Shown piece after piece: positions 46,674 to 55,683 of a stretch of DNA of 64,000 nucleotides. A model generated the notes under the pieces. It was given only the letters and a program-made list of their open reading frames with translations. It ran no database searches and had not been told where the DNA came from. This DNA is from Butyrivibrio sp. AC2005 (GTDB taxonomy: Bacteria > Bacillota > Clostridia > Lachnospirales > Lachnospiraceae). Where the stretch lies: contig NZ_AUJI01000023.1 of the NCBI RefSeq assembly GCF_000424145.1, forward strand, positions 1 to 64,000. The letters are read 5' to 3'. Each line of letters starts with the position of its first letter. Within the stretch, counting starts at the first letter, position 1. The translations under genes and the position numbers were made by a program.

Positions 46674-47702
46674 TTAAATGATTTTTTTTACAGTTTCACC
46701 TTTGTTGAGATGGCCCGGAACTATAACCTGTTCACTAAGGGTGGTCCTGGGATTCTCTATGGAATCTATAAGCTTTTCAGCTGCCTTCCTACCCAAAAGA
46801 TCAGTATCCTGAACTATTGTTGTGAACTGTGGACTGTATTTCATAGCTATATCGATTCCATCGTATCCGGCTATTGAAATATCATCTGGTATTTTTAATC
46901 CCTTCTGTTTTATTGCGTTTATGCCACCGAATGTAGCAAAATCATCGGGATATAATATGCAAGTTGGTCTGTCACTTAATTCCAAAAGTTTCTCAGTTGC
47001 TTTCTGAGCACCAACGGTGTCTCGATATTCAACCTCCAATACATATTCGTCAGGGATCTCAAGGTTCAAATCCATCGCCGTCTTATAAAAACTTTTCAAA
47101 CGGCTCTGAGTAACTGCTGAATCTGTACCATGTATATAGGCGATTTTCCTATGTCCCATTTCATAAATATATGTAAGCAGATCCTTCATCCCCATGACGT
47201 TATCCGATATAATAGCGGATCTGTCATTGAAAACATGGTCAATGGTAACAACCGGTATGTTTCCTCTTACAAGCTCCTCAACCTCGGGTTTGTAGAAGTC
47301 AACGCAGGCAATTGCCACTCCGTCGAAGTTTCTGTACCTTGCATGTGCAAGATATGACATATACCCTTGAGAACTTCTGTTATTACTGATAAAGGTAAGG
47401 TCGTAACCTTTTTCTTCAATCTTTTTCTTGAAGCTCTCGATGACTCTGGCGAAATAATTATGTGTAAGTCCGCTCTGTGAATCATCCATGAATAAAAGGC
47501 CTATATTATAAGTACGATTTGTTTTTAACGCTTTAGCAGCAAAATTGGGAAAATATCCCATAGCCTCTGCTGTTTCTCGAACAAGATCCTTTGTCTCCTG
47601 ACCAATGTCTGCCTGGTCATTTAATGCCTTTGAAACTGTAGCGACAGATACCTTACACGCGGCTGCAATATCTTTCAATGAAACTCTTTTACGTGCTGAC
47701 AT
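46674..47702 (-). CDS. LacI-family transcriptional regulator
   Basis: Repressor of 342 residues: N-terminal helix-turn-helix and hinge (VSLKDIAAACKVSVATVSKALN, residues 8-29 region) and a periplasmic-binding-protein-like effector domain (about 62-335; NIGLLFMDDSQSGLTHNYFA). It lies just upstream of the binding protein and permease genes and is divergent from the GH94 phosphorylase. A CG-centred palindrome lies 18 bases before its own start and two more lie before the GH94 gene, so it probably controls itself, the transporter and the phosphorylase. Its inducer is likely a cello-oligosaccharide or glucose derivative, inferred from context. Confidence 0.93.
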   Translation of the reverse strand: MSARKRVSLKDIAAACKVSVATVSKALNDQADIGQETKDLVRETAEAMGYFPNFAAKALKTNRTYNIGLLFMDDSQSGLTHNYFARVIESFKKKIEEKGYDLTFISNNRSSQGYMSYLAHARYRNFDGVAIACVDFYKPEVEELVRGNIPVVTIDHVFNDRSAIISDNVMGMKDLLTYIYEMGHRKIAYIHGTDSAVTQSRLKSFYKTAMDLNLEIPDEYVLEVEYRDTVGAQKATEKLLELSDRPTCILYPDDFATFGGINAIKQKGLKIPDDISIAGYDGIDIAMKYSPQFTTIVQDTDLLGRKAAEKLIDSIENPRTTLSEQVIVPGHLNKGETVKKII

Positions 47703-47720
47703 CTGTCCCCCTTAACTTTT

Positions 47721-47734
47721 CTAAAACGTTTTCG
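47721..47734. promoter_or_regulatory. Candidate LacI-family operator before lacI
   Basis: CTAAAACGTTTTCG contains the palindrome AAAACGTTTT with the central CG typical of LacI-family operators. It lies about 20 bases upstream of the lacI start codon, suggesting autoregulation. Confidence 0.5.
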
Positions 47735-47964
47735 TAACTTGAATATACAACACAATTTCCATCAAATCAATATATTATTTTAATTTTGTTGTGCATTTTG
47801 TATCTTTTTGTGATTAATTTACAAATTTTAACTTAAAAAATGTATTACTTTTCATAAAAACCAGTCCAACTCCGCATATTTTCTTAAACGTAGCGAAAAA
47901 AATCGTTATGTTAAGCTTCTGCGACAATAAAGAAAATGTCTTGAAATATCGGAAACATCACTAT

Positions 47965-47999
47965 ATAATCGTTTTAGCAAATAATGCTTAATCGTTTAA
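47965..47999. promoter_or_regulatory. Two candidate LacI-family operators before the GH94 gene
   Basis: TTAATCGTTTAA (47988-47999) is a near-perfect CG-centred palindrome, and ATAATCGTTTTA (47965-47976) is a related copy with centres 23 bases apart. They lie 23-57 bases before the GH94 start codon. The region 47735-47964 is AT-rich and shows no gene. Confidence 0.55.
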
Positions 48000-48021
48000 G
48001 ATTTTTTTAGGAGGAATATCG

Positions 48022-50454
48022 ATGAAATACGGATTTTTCGATGACAAAAACCGCGAATACGTAATCACCACACCTAAGACTCCCCTGCCCTGGATCAATT
48101 ACCTTGGCAATAAGGATTTCTTTACACTTATTTCTAATACATGTGGTGGTTATTCTTTTTATAAGGATGCTAAACTTCTTCGCCTTACCAGATATCGTTA
48201 CAATAACGTACCTTACGATAATAATGGTAAATATTTCTATATTAAAGATGGCGAAACAGTTTGGAATCCCGGCTGGCAGCCTGTGAAGGCAGAGCTTGAT
48301 TCCTATGAATGCCGCCATGGTATAGGATATAGTAAGTTCACTTCTGAAAAGAACGGCGTTAAAGCTTCTGTTCTTTCTTTTGTACCCATGAATGATACTT
48401 GCGAGATATCTCATGTAGAGCTCACAAATAACAGCTCTTCTGAAAAGAGCATTCAGCTTTTCTCATATGTAGAGTGGTGTCTTTGGAATGCAGATGATGA
48501 TATGAAGAACTTCCAGCGTAATCTCAGTACCGGTGAAGTTGAGATTGTAGACTCCACAATTTTCCACAAGACAGAGTATCGTGAGAGAAGAAACCACTAC
48601 GCTATATATTCTGTAAATACTAAAGTAGATGCAATCGATACAAGCCGTGACGCATTCCTTGGCTTATACAATGGTCCCGATCATCCGGATGCCGTATTTG
48701 CAGGTCAGCTCACAAACTCTGTAGCAAGTGGCTGGTCACCAATTGCAGCACATCAGATTAACATAACACTTGCTCCCGGTGAGACAAAGACCTTCAACTT
48801 TGTTCTTGGCTATGTTGAGAACCCTGAGGAAGAGAAATGGGAATCACACGGTATTATTAATAAGAAGCGTGCAAATGAACTCCTTGCTAAGTATCAGTCA
48901 GATGCTGATGTTGAAAAGGCACTTGCTGAGCTTAACACCTACTGGGATAACCTCCTTTCCATCTATCATATTAAGTCCGGAAATGAAAAAGTTGACCGTA
49001 TGGTAAATATCTGGAACCAGTATCAGTGCATGGTTACATTCAACATGTCACGTTCTGCTTCCTACTATGAGTCCGGAATCGGCCGTGGAATGGGCTTTAG
49101 AGATTCTTGTCAGGATCTTCTTGGCTTCGTACACCTCATTCCCGACAGAGCAAGAGAGCGTATCATTGATATCGCTTCTACACAGTTCCAGGATGGTAGT
49201 GCATATCACCAGTATCAGCCTCTTACAAAGAAGGGTAATTCCGACATCGGATCCGGATTTAATGATGATCCGCTGTGGCTGATTGCAGGTACCAGCGCAT
49301 ATATTAGAGAAACAGGTGATATGTCAATCCTTGACGAAACCGTTCCTTTTGATAATGACATGAGCGTTGCTACTCCTCTTATGAACCACCTGAAGAGAAG
49401 TTTCGATTACACAGTTAACCATAAGGGTCCTCACGATCTTCCTCTGATCGGACGTGCAGACTGGAATGACTGTCTGAACCTTAACTGCTTCTCTGCTCAC
49501 CCGGGCGAATCCTTCCAGACCTTTGGTCCCAGTGAAGGACCTGTTGCTGAATCAGTATTCATCGCCGGTATGTTTGTAAAATATGGTGAAGAATATGCTC
49601 AGTTATGTGAGCTTAAGGGCGATAAGGCTGAAGCAGACAGAGCTCGTGAAGAAGTTAAAAAGATGTATGATGCTGTATGTACAGCAGGTTGGGACGGCGA
49701 ATGGTTTGTTCGTGCTTATGACGCTTATTCCAACAAAGTTGGTTCTCATGAATGTAAAGAAGGTCAGATATATATCGAGCCTCAGGGCTTCTGTGTACTT
49801 GCAGGAATCGGTGTTAAGGAAGGTCTTGCCGAGAAGGCCCTCAAGAGCGTTAAAGAGCGTCTTGATACCAAATATGGTGTAATGATTCTTCAGCCTGCCT
49901 ATACAGAATACCATTTAGAGCTTGGTGAAGTTAGTTCATATCCTCCGGGATACAAAGAGAATGCCGGTATCTTCTGCCATAATAACCCTTGGGTTTCTAT
50001 TGCAGAGACAGTCCTCGGACATGGCGACAGAGCATTTGAGATCTATAAGAAGACATGCCCGGCTTATGTAGAGGAGATAAGTGATATCCATTGCACAGAG
50101 CCTTATGTATACTCACAGATGGTAGCAGGAAGGGATGCTAAGTTCCATGGTCAGGGTAAGAATAGCTGGCTTACAGGAACTGCTGCATGGACCTTTGTAA
50201 ATATCTCACAGTATATCCTCGGAATATATCCTACACACAAGGGATTATCAGTAGATCCTTGCGTTCCTGCTGATTTTGGTGATTTCGAGCTTACAAGAAA
50301 ATTCAGAGGAGCTACATACAACATCTCTGTAAAGACAAACGGTGCTGAAAAGGGCATCAAAAAGCTTATTGTAAACGGTCAGGAAATCGCCGGAACAGTA
50401 ATTCCTTATGATCCTTCCGTTTCTGAGTACAATGTAGAAGCTATTATGGGATAA
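48022..50454 (+). CDS. GH94 cellobiose phosphorylase
   Basis: Cytoplasmic phosphorylase of 810 residues, the length of cellobiose phosphorylases (cellodextrin phosphorylases are longer). It splits cellobiose with phosphate into glucose 1-phosphate and glucose. The catalytic acid is D483 in [10 protein letters not shown]; phosphate-site blocks are visible around [14 protein letters not shown] and the late [10 protein letters not shown]. The N-terminal beta-sandwich (about 1-260) precedes the (alpha/alpha)6 barrel. AGGAGG lies ahead of the ATG, LacI-type operators lie upstream, and a strong terminator follows. Another GH94 disaccharide specificity is possible but less likely. Confidence 0.92.
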   Translation: MKYGFFDDKNREYVITTPKTPLPWINYLGNKDFFTLISNTCGGYSFYKDAKLLRLTRYRYNNVPYDNNGKYFYIKDGETVWNPGWQPVKAELDSYECRHGIGYSKFTSEKNGVKASVLSFVPMNDTCEISHVELTNNSSSEKSIQLFSYVEWCLWNADDDMKNFQRNLSTGEVEIVDSTIFHKTEYRERRNHYAIYSVNTKVDAIDTSRDAFLGLYNGPDHPDAVFAGQLTNSVASGWSPIAAHQINITLAPGETKTFNFVLGYVENPEEEKWESHGIINKKRANELLAKYQSDADVEKALAELNTYWDNLLSIYHIKSGNEKVDRMVNIWNQYQCMVTFNMSRSASYYESGIGRGMGFRDSCQDLLGFVHLIPDRARERIIDIASTQFQDGSAYHQYQPLTKKGNSDIGSGFNDDPLWLIAGTSAYIRETGDMSILDETVPFDNDMSVATPLMNHLKRSFDYTVNHKGPHDLPLIGRADWNDCLNLNCFSAHPGESFQTFGPSEGPVAESVFIAGMFVKYGEEYAQLCELKGDKAEADRAREEVKKMYDAVCTAGWDGEWFVRAYDAYSNKVGSHECKEGQIYIEPQGFCVLAGIGVKEGLAEKALKSVKERLDTKYGVMILQPAYTEYHLELGEVSSYPPGYKENAGIFCHNNPWVSIAETVLGHGDRAFEIYKKTCPAYVEEISDIHCTEPYVYSQMVAGRDAKFHGQGKNSWLTGTAAWTFVNISQYILGIYPTHKGLSVDPCVPADFGDFELTRKFRGATYNISVKTNGAEKGIKKLIVNGQEIAGTVIPYDPSVSEYNVEAIMG

Positions 50455-50487
50455 GAAGATTCCTTCCTTCTTGTCTATAACTCCTAA

Positions 50488-50519
50488 AAAACCCACAGTC
50501 CGCATGGACTGTGGGTTTT
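50488..50519 (+). terminator. Intrinsic terminator of the GH94 gene
   Basis: Fourteen-base perfect arms (AAAACCCACAGTCC / GGACTGTGGGTTTT) with the loop GCAT. The A-run on the left also allows it to serve the convergent HD-domain gene. Confidence 0.93.
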
Positions 50520-50533
50520 ATCAATTACATGCG

Positions 50534-51190
50534 CTATGATTTTAATATAAATGATTTTATTGTTTCTATTGTACTTCTGAGCTGATATTTAATTAAAAAA
50601 ACCGCATCGTTATACTCCGGATTATCATATTTCATCTTTTCCAAAAGAGGATATACATAGTCCTGAGTCTCCTCTACATATTCAATGATCTTTTTTGTAG
50701 AAAATGATAATGACATGAGGCAGACATTATTGCATCTGTCTAGCGCTTTTACTATAGATGCAATACTATCCGTTGCTATCCCGTCAAAATAGCGTTTCTT
50801 CTCTTCTTCTGTATTAGAGAAGTTGTCCGGTTTAGTCAACAATGCAACTGCCCGCTTTACCGGTTCCGAAAATGGTAATTTTTCCGGTTTTACACCGCAA
50901 TCCTCACATACATCATGTAAAAGAATTGTAGCTAATACCTGATCATCCTTTATTCCCATTGCATGTGCGTGACAGGCCATCATTAAAGGATGCGTTATAT
51001 ATGGAATATCTTCCATTGTAACAGCGTTTTTCTTTCTTTCCTGACCTTCATGCTTATCTCTTGCGTAGTATAAGGCCTGATAAGTTTCTGAGAGATTTTC
51101 GTTTAAAGCATATCCCATCAGGCGTGTAAACATGTGATCCTCTGAAAAAATTTTTTCCTTCAGTATCCATGCCGGCTTATCTGTGTCCAT
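50534..51190 (-). CDS. Stand-alone SpoT-like HD-domain hydrolase
   Basis: Cytoplasmic protein of about 218 residues that consists of one HD domain. Metal-binding and family residues are H47 (RDKHEGQERK), H67 (YITHPLMMA) and H92-D93 with the following ED (LLHDVCEDCG), the pattern of the RelA/SpoT hydrolase domain. No synthetase or TGS/ACT domain is present, so it resembles a small alarmone hydrolase; a different nucleotide substrate is possible. The ATG at 51190 has GGGAG six bases ahead, preferred over codons further upstream. It is a single gene, convergent with GH94. Confidence 0.75.
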   Translation of the reverse strand: MDTDKPAWILKEKIFSEDHMFTRLMGYALNENLSETYQALYYARDKHEGQERKKNAVTMEDIPYITHPLMMACHAHAMGIKDDQVLATILLHDVCEDCGVKPEKLPFSEPVKRAVALLTKPDNFSNTEEEKKRYFDGIATDSIASIVKALDRCNNVCLMSLSFSTKKIIEYVEETQDYVYPLLEKMKYDNPEYNDAVFLIKYQLRSTIETIKSFILKS

Positions 51191-51299
51191 ATTGCTCTCC
51201 CTATCACTCAAGAAAAGTTCCCTGCATAGAAAGAATATCACATGATACAACCTTTGTGAGATATAGAAATATAAAATCTTTATAACGCGTTTATTATTT

Positions 51300-52739
51300 T
51301 CACCGGCTTTCCTGAACTATATTTCTTACCCAGACACCCTTTTTCACAAGAATAAAACCAATTACACATTTTAAAAATTCAAGGGCACATACACAAAAAT
51401 ACACGTTCTCCACAGGCATTACTGTATATCCTGCCAGAATTCTTGATACAGGAACACTTACAGCCCAGGTAAAACAACTGTCAAAAAGAAATGTAATAAA
51501 GGTCTTTCCGCCTGATCTAAGGGTAAAATAAGCCACATTTGCAAAAGCATTCAGGGGCATAACAACTGCTACAACCCTTATGAACTCTGTCGCAAGGTTA
51601 CGGATTGCAGGTTCAGTATTATAAACCTGTGGAATAATCGGAGCCACAAGGAATAAAAGCGATCCCATAACAAGACAGCTGGTTATGCTAAGAGTCGCCA
51701 TTCTCCAGGCATATATCCTGGAATTCACATAATGCTCAGCTCCAAGCTCCTGTCCCACCACTATTGATGTAGAATTACCCAGCGAAATGAAGGCCTCATT
51801 AAAAATCTGAGCAATTGTATTTGCAATATTAATGGCAGCAATAACCTCTATTCCTCGAATTGAATAGCTCTGCAAAAGTACCGCCTGCCCCATGCTCCAA
51901 AGACATTCATTAGCTAAAAGCGGAAGTGTTTTTGACATAATTGGCCAGATTAAATGTGTCGGAACATGGAAATTCTTATAAACTCCTATAAGAAATTCGT
52001 ACTTATCGCGACTTAACTTCGCCCTAATCACAATTATTCCGGCCTCCACAAATCTTGAAATAACAGTCGCTATTGCCGCTCCTGTAACTCCAAGCTTAGG
52101 AAATCCCAAATATCCGAAGATCAAAAGTATATTAAAAACAAAATTAACTATCATGGCAGTCATACTTGCTGCCATAGGAAGAGTCGTTTTTCCTGATTCT
52201 CGAATTGTTCCGGCATACACCTGTGTTAAGGAAAACGGGATTATTCCTATAAGCATAATATACAGGTAATTCTTTGCAAGACTAAGTGTCATTGCCGCTT
52301 CCTCAGCTGAAGTATCTGCTGATATATATAAGTTTATAAGGTTTTCACCTGCAAAAAAGAATATCCCTATAGATGTAAAAGCTATAATTAACGCTACTAT
52401 AAGCTTAAACCTCATAGTATATCTTACACCGTCATAATCTCCCTTCCCAAAATACTGTGTACCATATATTCCTGCACCAGCCAAAGCACCCCAAATACAC
52501 AGCATAAAAACAAACATCAGCTGGTTGACTATGGCAACAGCTGACATCGCAAGTGTACCAACCTGCCCGACCATTACATTGTCAAGCAGGCTGACAATAT
52601 TAGAAAGTGTATTCTGGATGATCATTGGTAATACTACCAGCGCGACCTTCCTATAAAAAAACGGTTCACCAATCAGGCATTCTTTTAACGAAAGCTTGGT
52701 ATTAACAGCTTCGGCAACCGTCATATCATTTTTTCCCAT
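51300..52739 (-). CDS. MATE-family multidrug/organic cation efflux transporter
   Basis: Membrane protein of 479 residues with 12 hydrophobic segments in two related halves (LVVLPMIIQNTLSNIVSLLD near residue 33 and the matching GQAVLLQSYSIRG region near 280), the MATE/NorM arrangement. It exports drugs or metabolites against a cation gradient. The ATG is three bases after the stop of the upstream exported-protein gene and has no clear ribosome site, so coupling or use of the ATG five codons later is likely. Substrate unknown. Confidence 0.92.
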   Translation of the reverse strand: MGKNDMTVAEAVNTKLSLKECLIGEPFFYRKVALVVLPMIIQNTLSNIVSLLDNVMVGQVGTLAMSAVAIVNQLMFVFMLCIWGALAGAGIYGTQYFGKGDYDGVRYTMRFKLIVALIIAFTSIGIFFFAGENLINLYISADTSAEEAAMTLSLAKNYLYIMLIGIIPFSLTQVYAGTIRESGKTTLPMAASMTAMIVNFVFNILLIFGYLGFPKLGVTGAAIATVISRFVEAGIIVIRAKLSRDKYEFLIGVYKNFHVPTHLIWPIMSKTLPLLANECLWSMGQAVLLQSYSIRGIEVIAAINIANTIAQIFNEAFISLGNSTSIVVGQELGAEHYVNSRIYAWRMATLSITSCLVMGSLLFLVAPIIPQVYNTEPAIRNLATEFIRVVAVVMPLNAFANVAYFTLRSGGKTFITFLFDSCFTWAVSVPVSRILAGYTVMPVENVYFCVCALEFLKCVIGFILVKKGVWVRNIVQESR

Positions 52740-52742
52740 ATA

Positions 52743-53249
52743 TTAGTTTGTTACTCCATCCAACTTTTCTGCAGCTTCAGAAGAATACTTTTCAAGGATA
52801 TCTGTAAGTTCTGAATAATCCTCTTCTGTAAGCTTATCCTTGGCATATTCCTTAAGACCGTCAACATCCTGATTAGTTATGTATTCCTGAACATCTGAAA
52901 TATCATCAATTGACATATTATCTACCAGAATATCTGCTACCTTATCTTTATCTTCCTCAGATACTGAGTCCAGCATTTCTTTTACCTGTGAGCTGGATTC
53001 ACCTGCATACTGCTCTACTGCCTTATCTACTACTGTCTTAGCCACATTTTTAATGACTTCCTTTTTAGCATCTTCAATAGCACCTGTTATCCCACCATCC
53101 TTTGTTCCATCCGCATTTTTCGAACCTGTCTGTTCAGTACCATCTGCATTTTCACTCTTAAAAAGTGAATCCTTACTATAAAGGTAGATGGCACCAATTG
53201 CCAGTACAATTACAAGCGTGACTACAAATGACTTAATAAATCTTTTCAT
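52743..53249 (-). CDS. Exported or membrane-anchored acidic protein of unknown function
   Basis: 168 residues. An N-terminal helix (about 5-26, IKSFVVTLVIVLAIGAIYLY) acts as signal or anchor and lacks a lipobox. A low-complexity stretch (NADGTEQTGSKNADGTKDGG, about 35-55) is followed by a helical, strongly acidic part with DxxxY and EEDxxEL repeats (about 85-165). I do not recognise a family. It is directly upstream of the MATE gene and downstream of HU, separated from HU by that gene's terminator. GAGGA lies before the ATG. Confidence 0.75.
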   Translation of the reverse strand: MKRFIKSFVVTLVIVLAIGAIYLYSKDSLFKSENADGTEQTGSKNADGTKDGGITGAIEDAKKEVIKNVAKTVVDKAVEQYAGESSSQVKEMLDSVSEEDKDKVADILVDNMSIDDISDVQEYITNQDVDGLKEYAKDKLTEEDYSELTDILEKYSSEAAEKLDGVTN

Positions 53250-53282
53250 AAATAAATCCTCTTTTGTTAAAAAATAAAAAAA

Positions 53283-53308
53283 CCCCGGAATACCAAAGTA
53301 CTCCGGGG
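53283..53308 (-). terminator. Intrinsic terminator of the HU gene
   Basis: Arms CCCCGGA / TCCGGGG with additional pairing inside, and a long A-run to the left (T-run on the minus strand). It lies 20 bases after the HU stop. Confidence 0.9.
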
Positions 53309-53327
53309 CCTAAGTTCATAATCCAAA

Positions 53328-53606
53328 TTATTTCTTGTTTACAAGATCCTTCAGAGCCTTACCAGCCTTGAACTTCGGAGCAACAGAAGCAGGAATCTTG
53401 ATGGTATCACCAGTCTGAGGGTTCTTACCTGTTCTTGCAGCTCTCTTTGTGGTCTCAAATGTACCAAAGCCAACAAGCTGAACCTTATCCTTCTTCTTAA
53501 GTGTTTTTGAAACTACATCAATGAAAGCCTTAACTGCCTTCTCAGAATCCTTCTTAGAAAGGCCAGTCTCCTTTGCAATAGCTTCTACAAGTTCTGTCTT
53601 ATTCAT
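53328..53606 (-). CDS. hup: HU-family DNA-binding protein
   Basis: Nucleoid protein of 92 residues, full length. Visible blocks are MNKTELVEAIAKETGLSKKD, the core VGFGTFETTKRAARTGKNPQ and the DNA-arm end IPASVAPKFKAGKALKD. It binds DNA without sequence specificity as a dimer. GGGGG lies before the ATG and a strong terminator follows, so it is a single-gene unit. HU-like proteins often assist iteron origins, and the RepB origin is about 5 kb away; a functional link is only an inference. Confidence 0.96.
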   Translation of the reverse strand: MNKTELVEAIAKETGLSKKDSEKAVKAFIDVVSKTLKKKDKVQLVGFGTFETTKRAARTGKNPQTGDTIKIPASVAPKFKAGKALKDLVNKK

Positions 53607-53775
53607 TTTTATTCCCCCTTTTAGGTTTTTTTGAAACTAAAGCAATTCTACCACTACCTATCAGCTAAATCAACGATTTTATACGTTTTTTCGCACTTTA
53701 ATGAAAATATATCCCATTTCCTTCAATAGTGATATTATATAGATATATCAGCAAACTCATATATTGGAGGGGATT

Positions 53776-53928
53776 ATGGGCGCAGAAAAAACAAATGAAG
53801 AAGAATTACAGGATATTCCAGCACATCCTGAAGAAGGTATTAAGGCAAAAAAGTTAAAAGCCGCTCCGGACGCTGTATTGGCACAGGCTATTCATGAAAT
53901 GCTCATGAAAGATCATCCCGGAGAATAG
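53776..53928 (+). CDS. Small acidic protein, 50 residues, unknown function
   Basis: Short open frame starting MGAEKTNEEELQDIPAHPEE and ending MLMKDHPGE. A very good ribosome site (TTGGAGGGGATT-ATG) and the absence of any competing gene support it. The composition is acidic at both ends with a Lys-rich middle (IKAKKLKAAPDA) and it has no membrane segment. It is divergent from HU. I do not recognise a family. Confidence 0.6.
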   Translation: MGAEKTNEEELQDIPAHPEEGIKAKKLKAAPDAVLAQAIHEMLMKDHPGE

Positions 53929-53937
53929 GTATTCTTT

Positions 53938-53965
53938 ACATCAACACATCGTGTTGTCTTGATGT
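53938..53965. repeat. Palindromic ACATCAA...TTGATGT element
   Basis: ACATCAACACATC / GTGTTGTCTTGATGT, an imperfect palindrome between convergent genes. Its outer seven bases are the same as those of the perfect palindrome at 17435-17470. No T-run follows directly. Confidence 0.5.
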
Positions 53966-54939
53966 CATGTTGTTTTCATAATACATTCTCGATAAACTGC
54001 TCTGACTGCATTTCTGTATTCAGCTATATTTTTTGCGGTTCTAATCTTGTGAATCAATTGTTCCGCGCTTGATCCATCCTCTTTCGTAATAAGATTCCCC
54101 ACGTAAAACCATATTTCTTTCATCTTATGCATTATGGATTCATCGGCAGGAATCTCTATCTTGTAATTATCCTGAAGATCTGTCATAAACCCTTTTAATT
54201 CTTCAAAAGACATTTTCTTACCATTTTTAATCTCTCTTGCCAATCCCGGATTTGCAACAAGCCCCCGTCCCATCATAACTTCGTATAAATTGGGGAATTT
54301 TTCCACAATGTTTTTATAATCATCAGGTGTGAATATGTTCCCATTATATCCGACAGGATTTTTACTATTCTCATATGCCCATCTAAACATATCCATGTCA
54401 GGAGTTCCTTTATACATTTGAGTCCGTATTCTTGGATGAATAATCACAGCCCCAAAAGGAAATTTGTTTAAAACAGGTAATATGTTTTCAAACTCGTGAG
54501 AATCCGCCAATCCAAGGCGTGTCTTAACTGTAAATTTAATTTCATCTGTTATATTATCATCAAATACTTTACTGAAAATCTCATACAGCCTGTCCGGATC
54601 CTGTAACATTCCTGATCCCTTTTTTTTACTAACCACAGTACCAACCGGGCACCCCATATTCAGGTTTATCTCATCATATCCACGTTCCTGAAGATAATGT
54701 AATGCCCAAATGATTTCATCAGCATCATTTGCCATTATCTGGGGAATAATACTAATTCCATGCTCAGCATTATTTTCAGGAAGTATCTCACGCATATCGC
54801 GTTTTTTTATAGAATGGTGCTTATAAATTGATAAAAATGGTGTGTAGTAATAATCCAGCCCCTCACCAAAATATTTATAATGTGTATTTCTATAGCAATA
54901 TATTGTTATGCCTTCCATAGGCGCAAAAGAATTTCTCAT
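53965..54939 (-). CDS. dus: tRNA-dihydrouridine synthase family protein
   Basis: Flavoprotein that reduces uridine to dihydrouridine in tRNA, 324 residues. The TIM-barrel start FAPMEGITIYCYR, the catalytic-cysteine block NLNMGCPVGTVV with C97, the FMN-phosphate region EVMMGRGLVANPGLARE and TRLGLADS are all present. It differs somewhat from the main DusB lineage and may be one of the second Dus-like proteins of Firmicutes. It is four bases downstream of the GNAT gene in the same direction. Confidence 0.9.
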   Translation of the reverse strand: MRNSFAPMEGITIYCYRNTHYKYFGEGLDYYYTPFLSIYKHHSIKKRDMREILPENNAEHGISIIPQIMANDADEIIWALHYLQERGYDEINLNMGCPVGTVVSKKKGSGMLQDPDRLYEIFSKVFDDNITDEIKFTVKTRLGLADSHEFENILPVLNKFPFGAVIIHPRIRTQMYKGTPDMDMFRWAYENSKNPVGYNGNIFTPDDYKNIVEKFPNLYEVMMGRGLVANPGLAREIKNGKKMSFEELKGFMTDLQDNYKIEIPADESIMHKMKEIWFYVGNLITKEDGSSAEQLIHKIRTAKNIAEYRNAVRAVYRECIMKTT

Positions 54940-54943
54940 TTTC

Positions 54944-55501
54944 CTAATATCTCCACAAGTTCTTGGACATCAGTATTTCATCATGATAGGTGCCATCCAT
55001 CATTTTAAATGCCTGTGGGACCTGCCCACACTCAATGAACCCCTTCTTTTTATATAATCTCAATGCCCTGGCATTATCTGCATAAACACTTAACTCCAGG
55101 CGTTCATATCCGCATATTTCGGCAAGCTCTATCGCCTGATCCAAAAGATGTGCACCTAATCCCAGGTTCCAGTACTCTTTTCTTACAACAAGCTCTGCAG
55201 ATGCCCTGTGACGCATTTTGAAGCATATTCCCACAGGACTCACTGATGTTATTCCTATTATCCTATTATTATCAAAAATCCCTATCATCCCTAAATTATC
55301 AGCTCTATAATAATTTCCAAGGATTTCGCGTTCTTTTTCTATAGAATTCTCTATCTCATAAGGATATCTCGTTAAATAAATAGTCTCTCCGGCAACATCC
55401 CGCCTGAATGCGAGAACCTTTTCTGCATCATCTCGCGAGGGTGTTCTGAGAATGAAATCTTCTCCTCTTTTTGTTGTAACTTTACTATCTACTATCTTCA
55501 T
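54944..55501 (-). CDS. GNAT-family N-acetyltransferase
   Basis: Acetyl-CoA-dependent acetyltransferase of 185 residues. Motif A is LVVRKEYWNLGLGAHLLDQA, followed by LELSVYADNARALRLYKKKG, the usual end of the fold. The substrate is unknown. The ATG at 55501 follows GGGG by six bases. An isolated sequence identical to the RepB-origin iteron core lies directly upstream at 55509. Confidence 0.9.
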   Translation of the reverse strand: MKIVDSKVTTKRGEDFILRTPSRDDAEKVLAFRRDVAGETIYLTRYPYEIENSIEKEREILGNYYRADNLGMIGIFDNNRIIGITSVSPVGICFKMRHRASAELVVRKEYWNLGLGAHLLDQAIELAEICGYERLELSVYADNARALRLYKKKGFIECGQVPQAFKMMDGTYHDEILMSKNLWRY

Positions 55502-55508
55502 TTTGATC

Positions 55509-55523
55509 CCCAAAAACTACTAA
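55509..55523 (+). repeat. Isolated iteron-like sequence CCCAAAAACTACTAA
   Basis: Identical to the best copy in the repB-proximal iteron array (58819-58833) and in the same orientation, but alone and 3 kb away, directly upstream of the GNAT start. Confidence 0.55.
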
Positions 55524-55611
55524 ATTACGACCATATCAACAGCTATTTTTAAGTAAGTTATTGACTCTGTAGGTCATTATTTAGCTTTATTTCATAGTTC
55601 TATTATGCAAT

Positions 55612-55645
55612 AAAAAATCCACAAAGTCGATAACTTCGTGGATTT
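55612..55645 (-). terminator. Intrinsic terminator after the SGNH hydrolase
   Basis: Arms AAAATCCAC.AAG / CTT.GTGGATTTT with a short loop, and an A-run on the left (T-run on the minus strand). Confidence 0.85.
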
Positions 55646-55683
55646 TCTTGATATTTAAACATTACAATTATTATTATTTAGCC

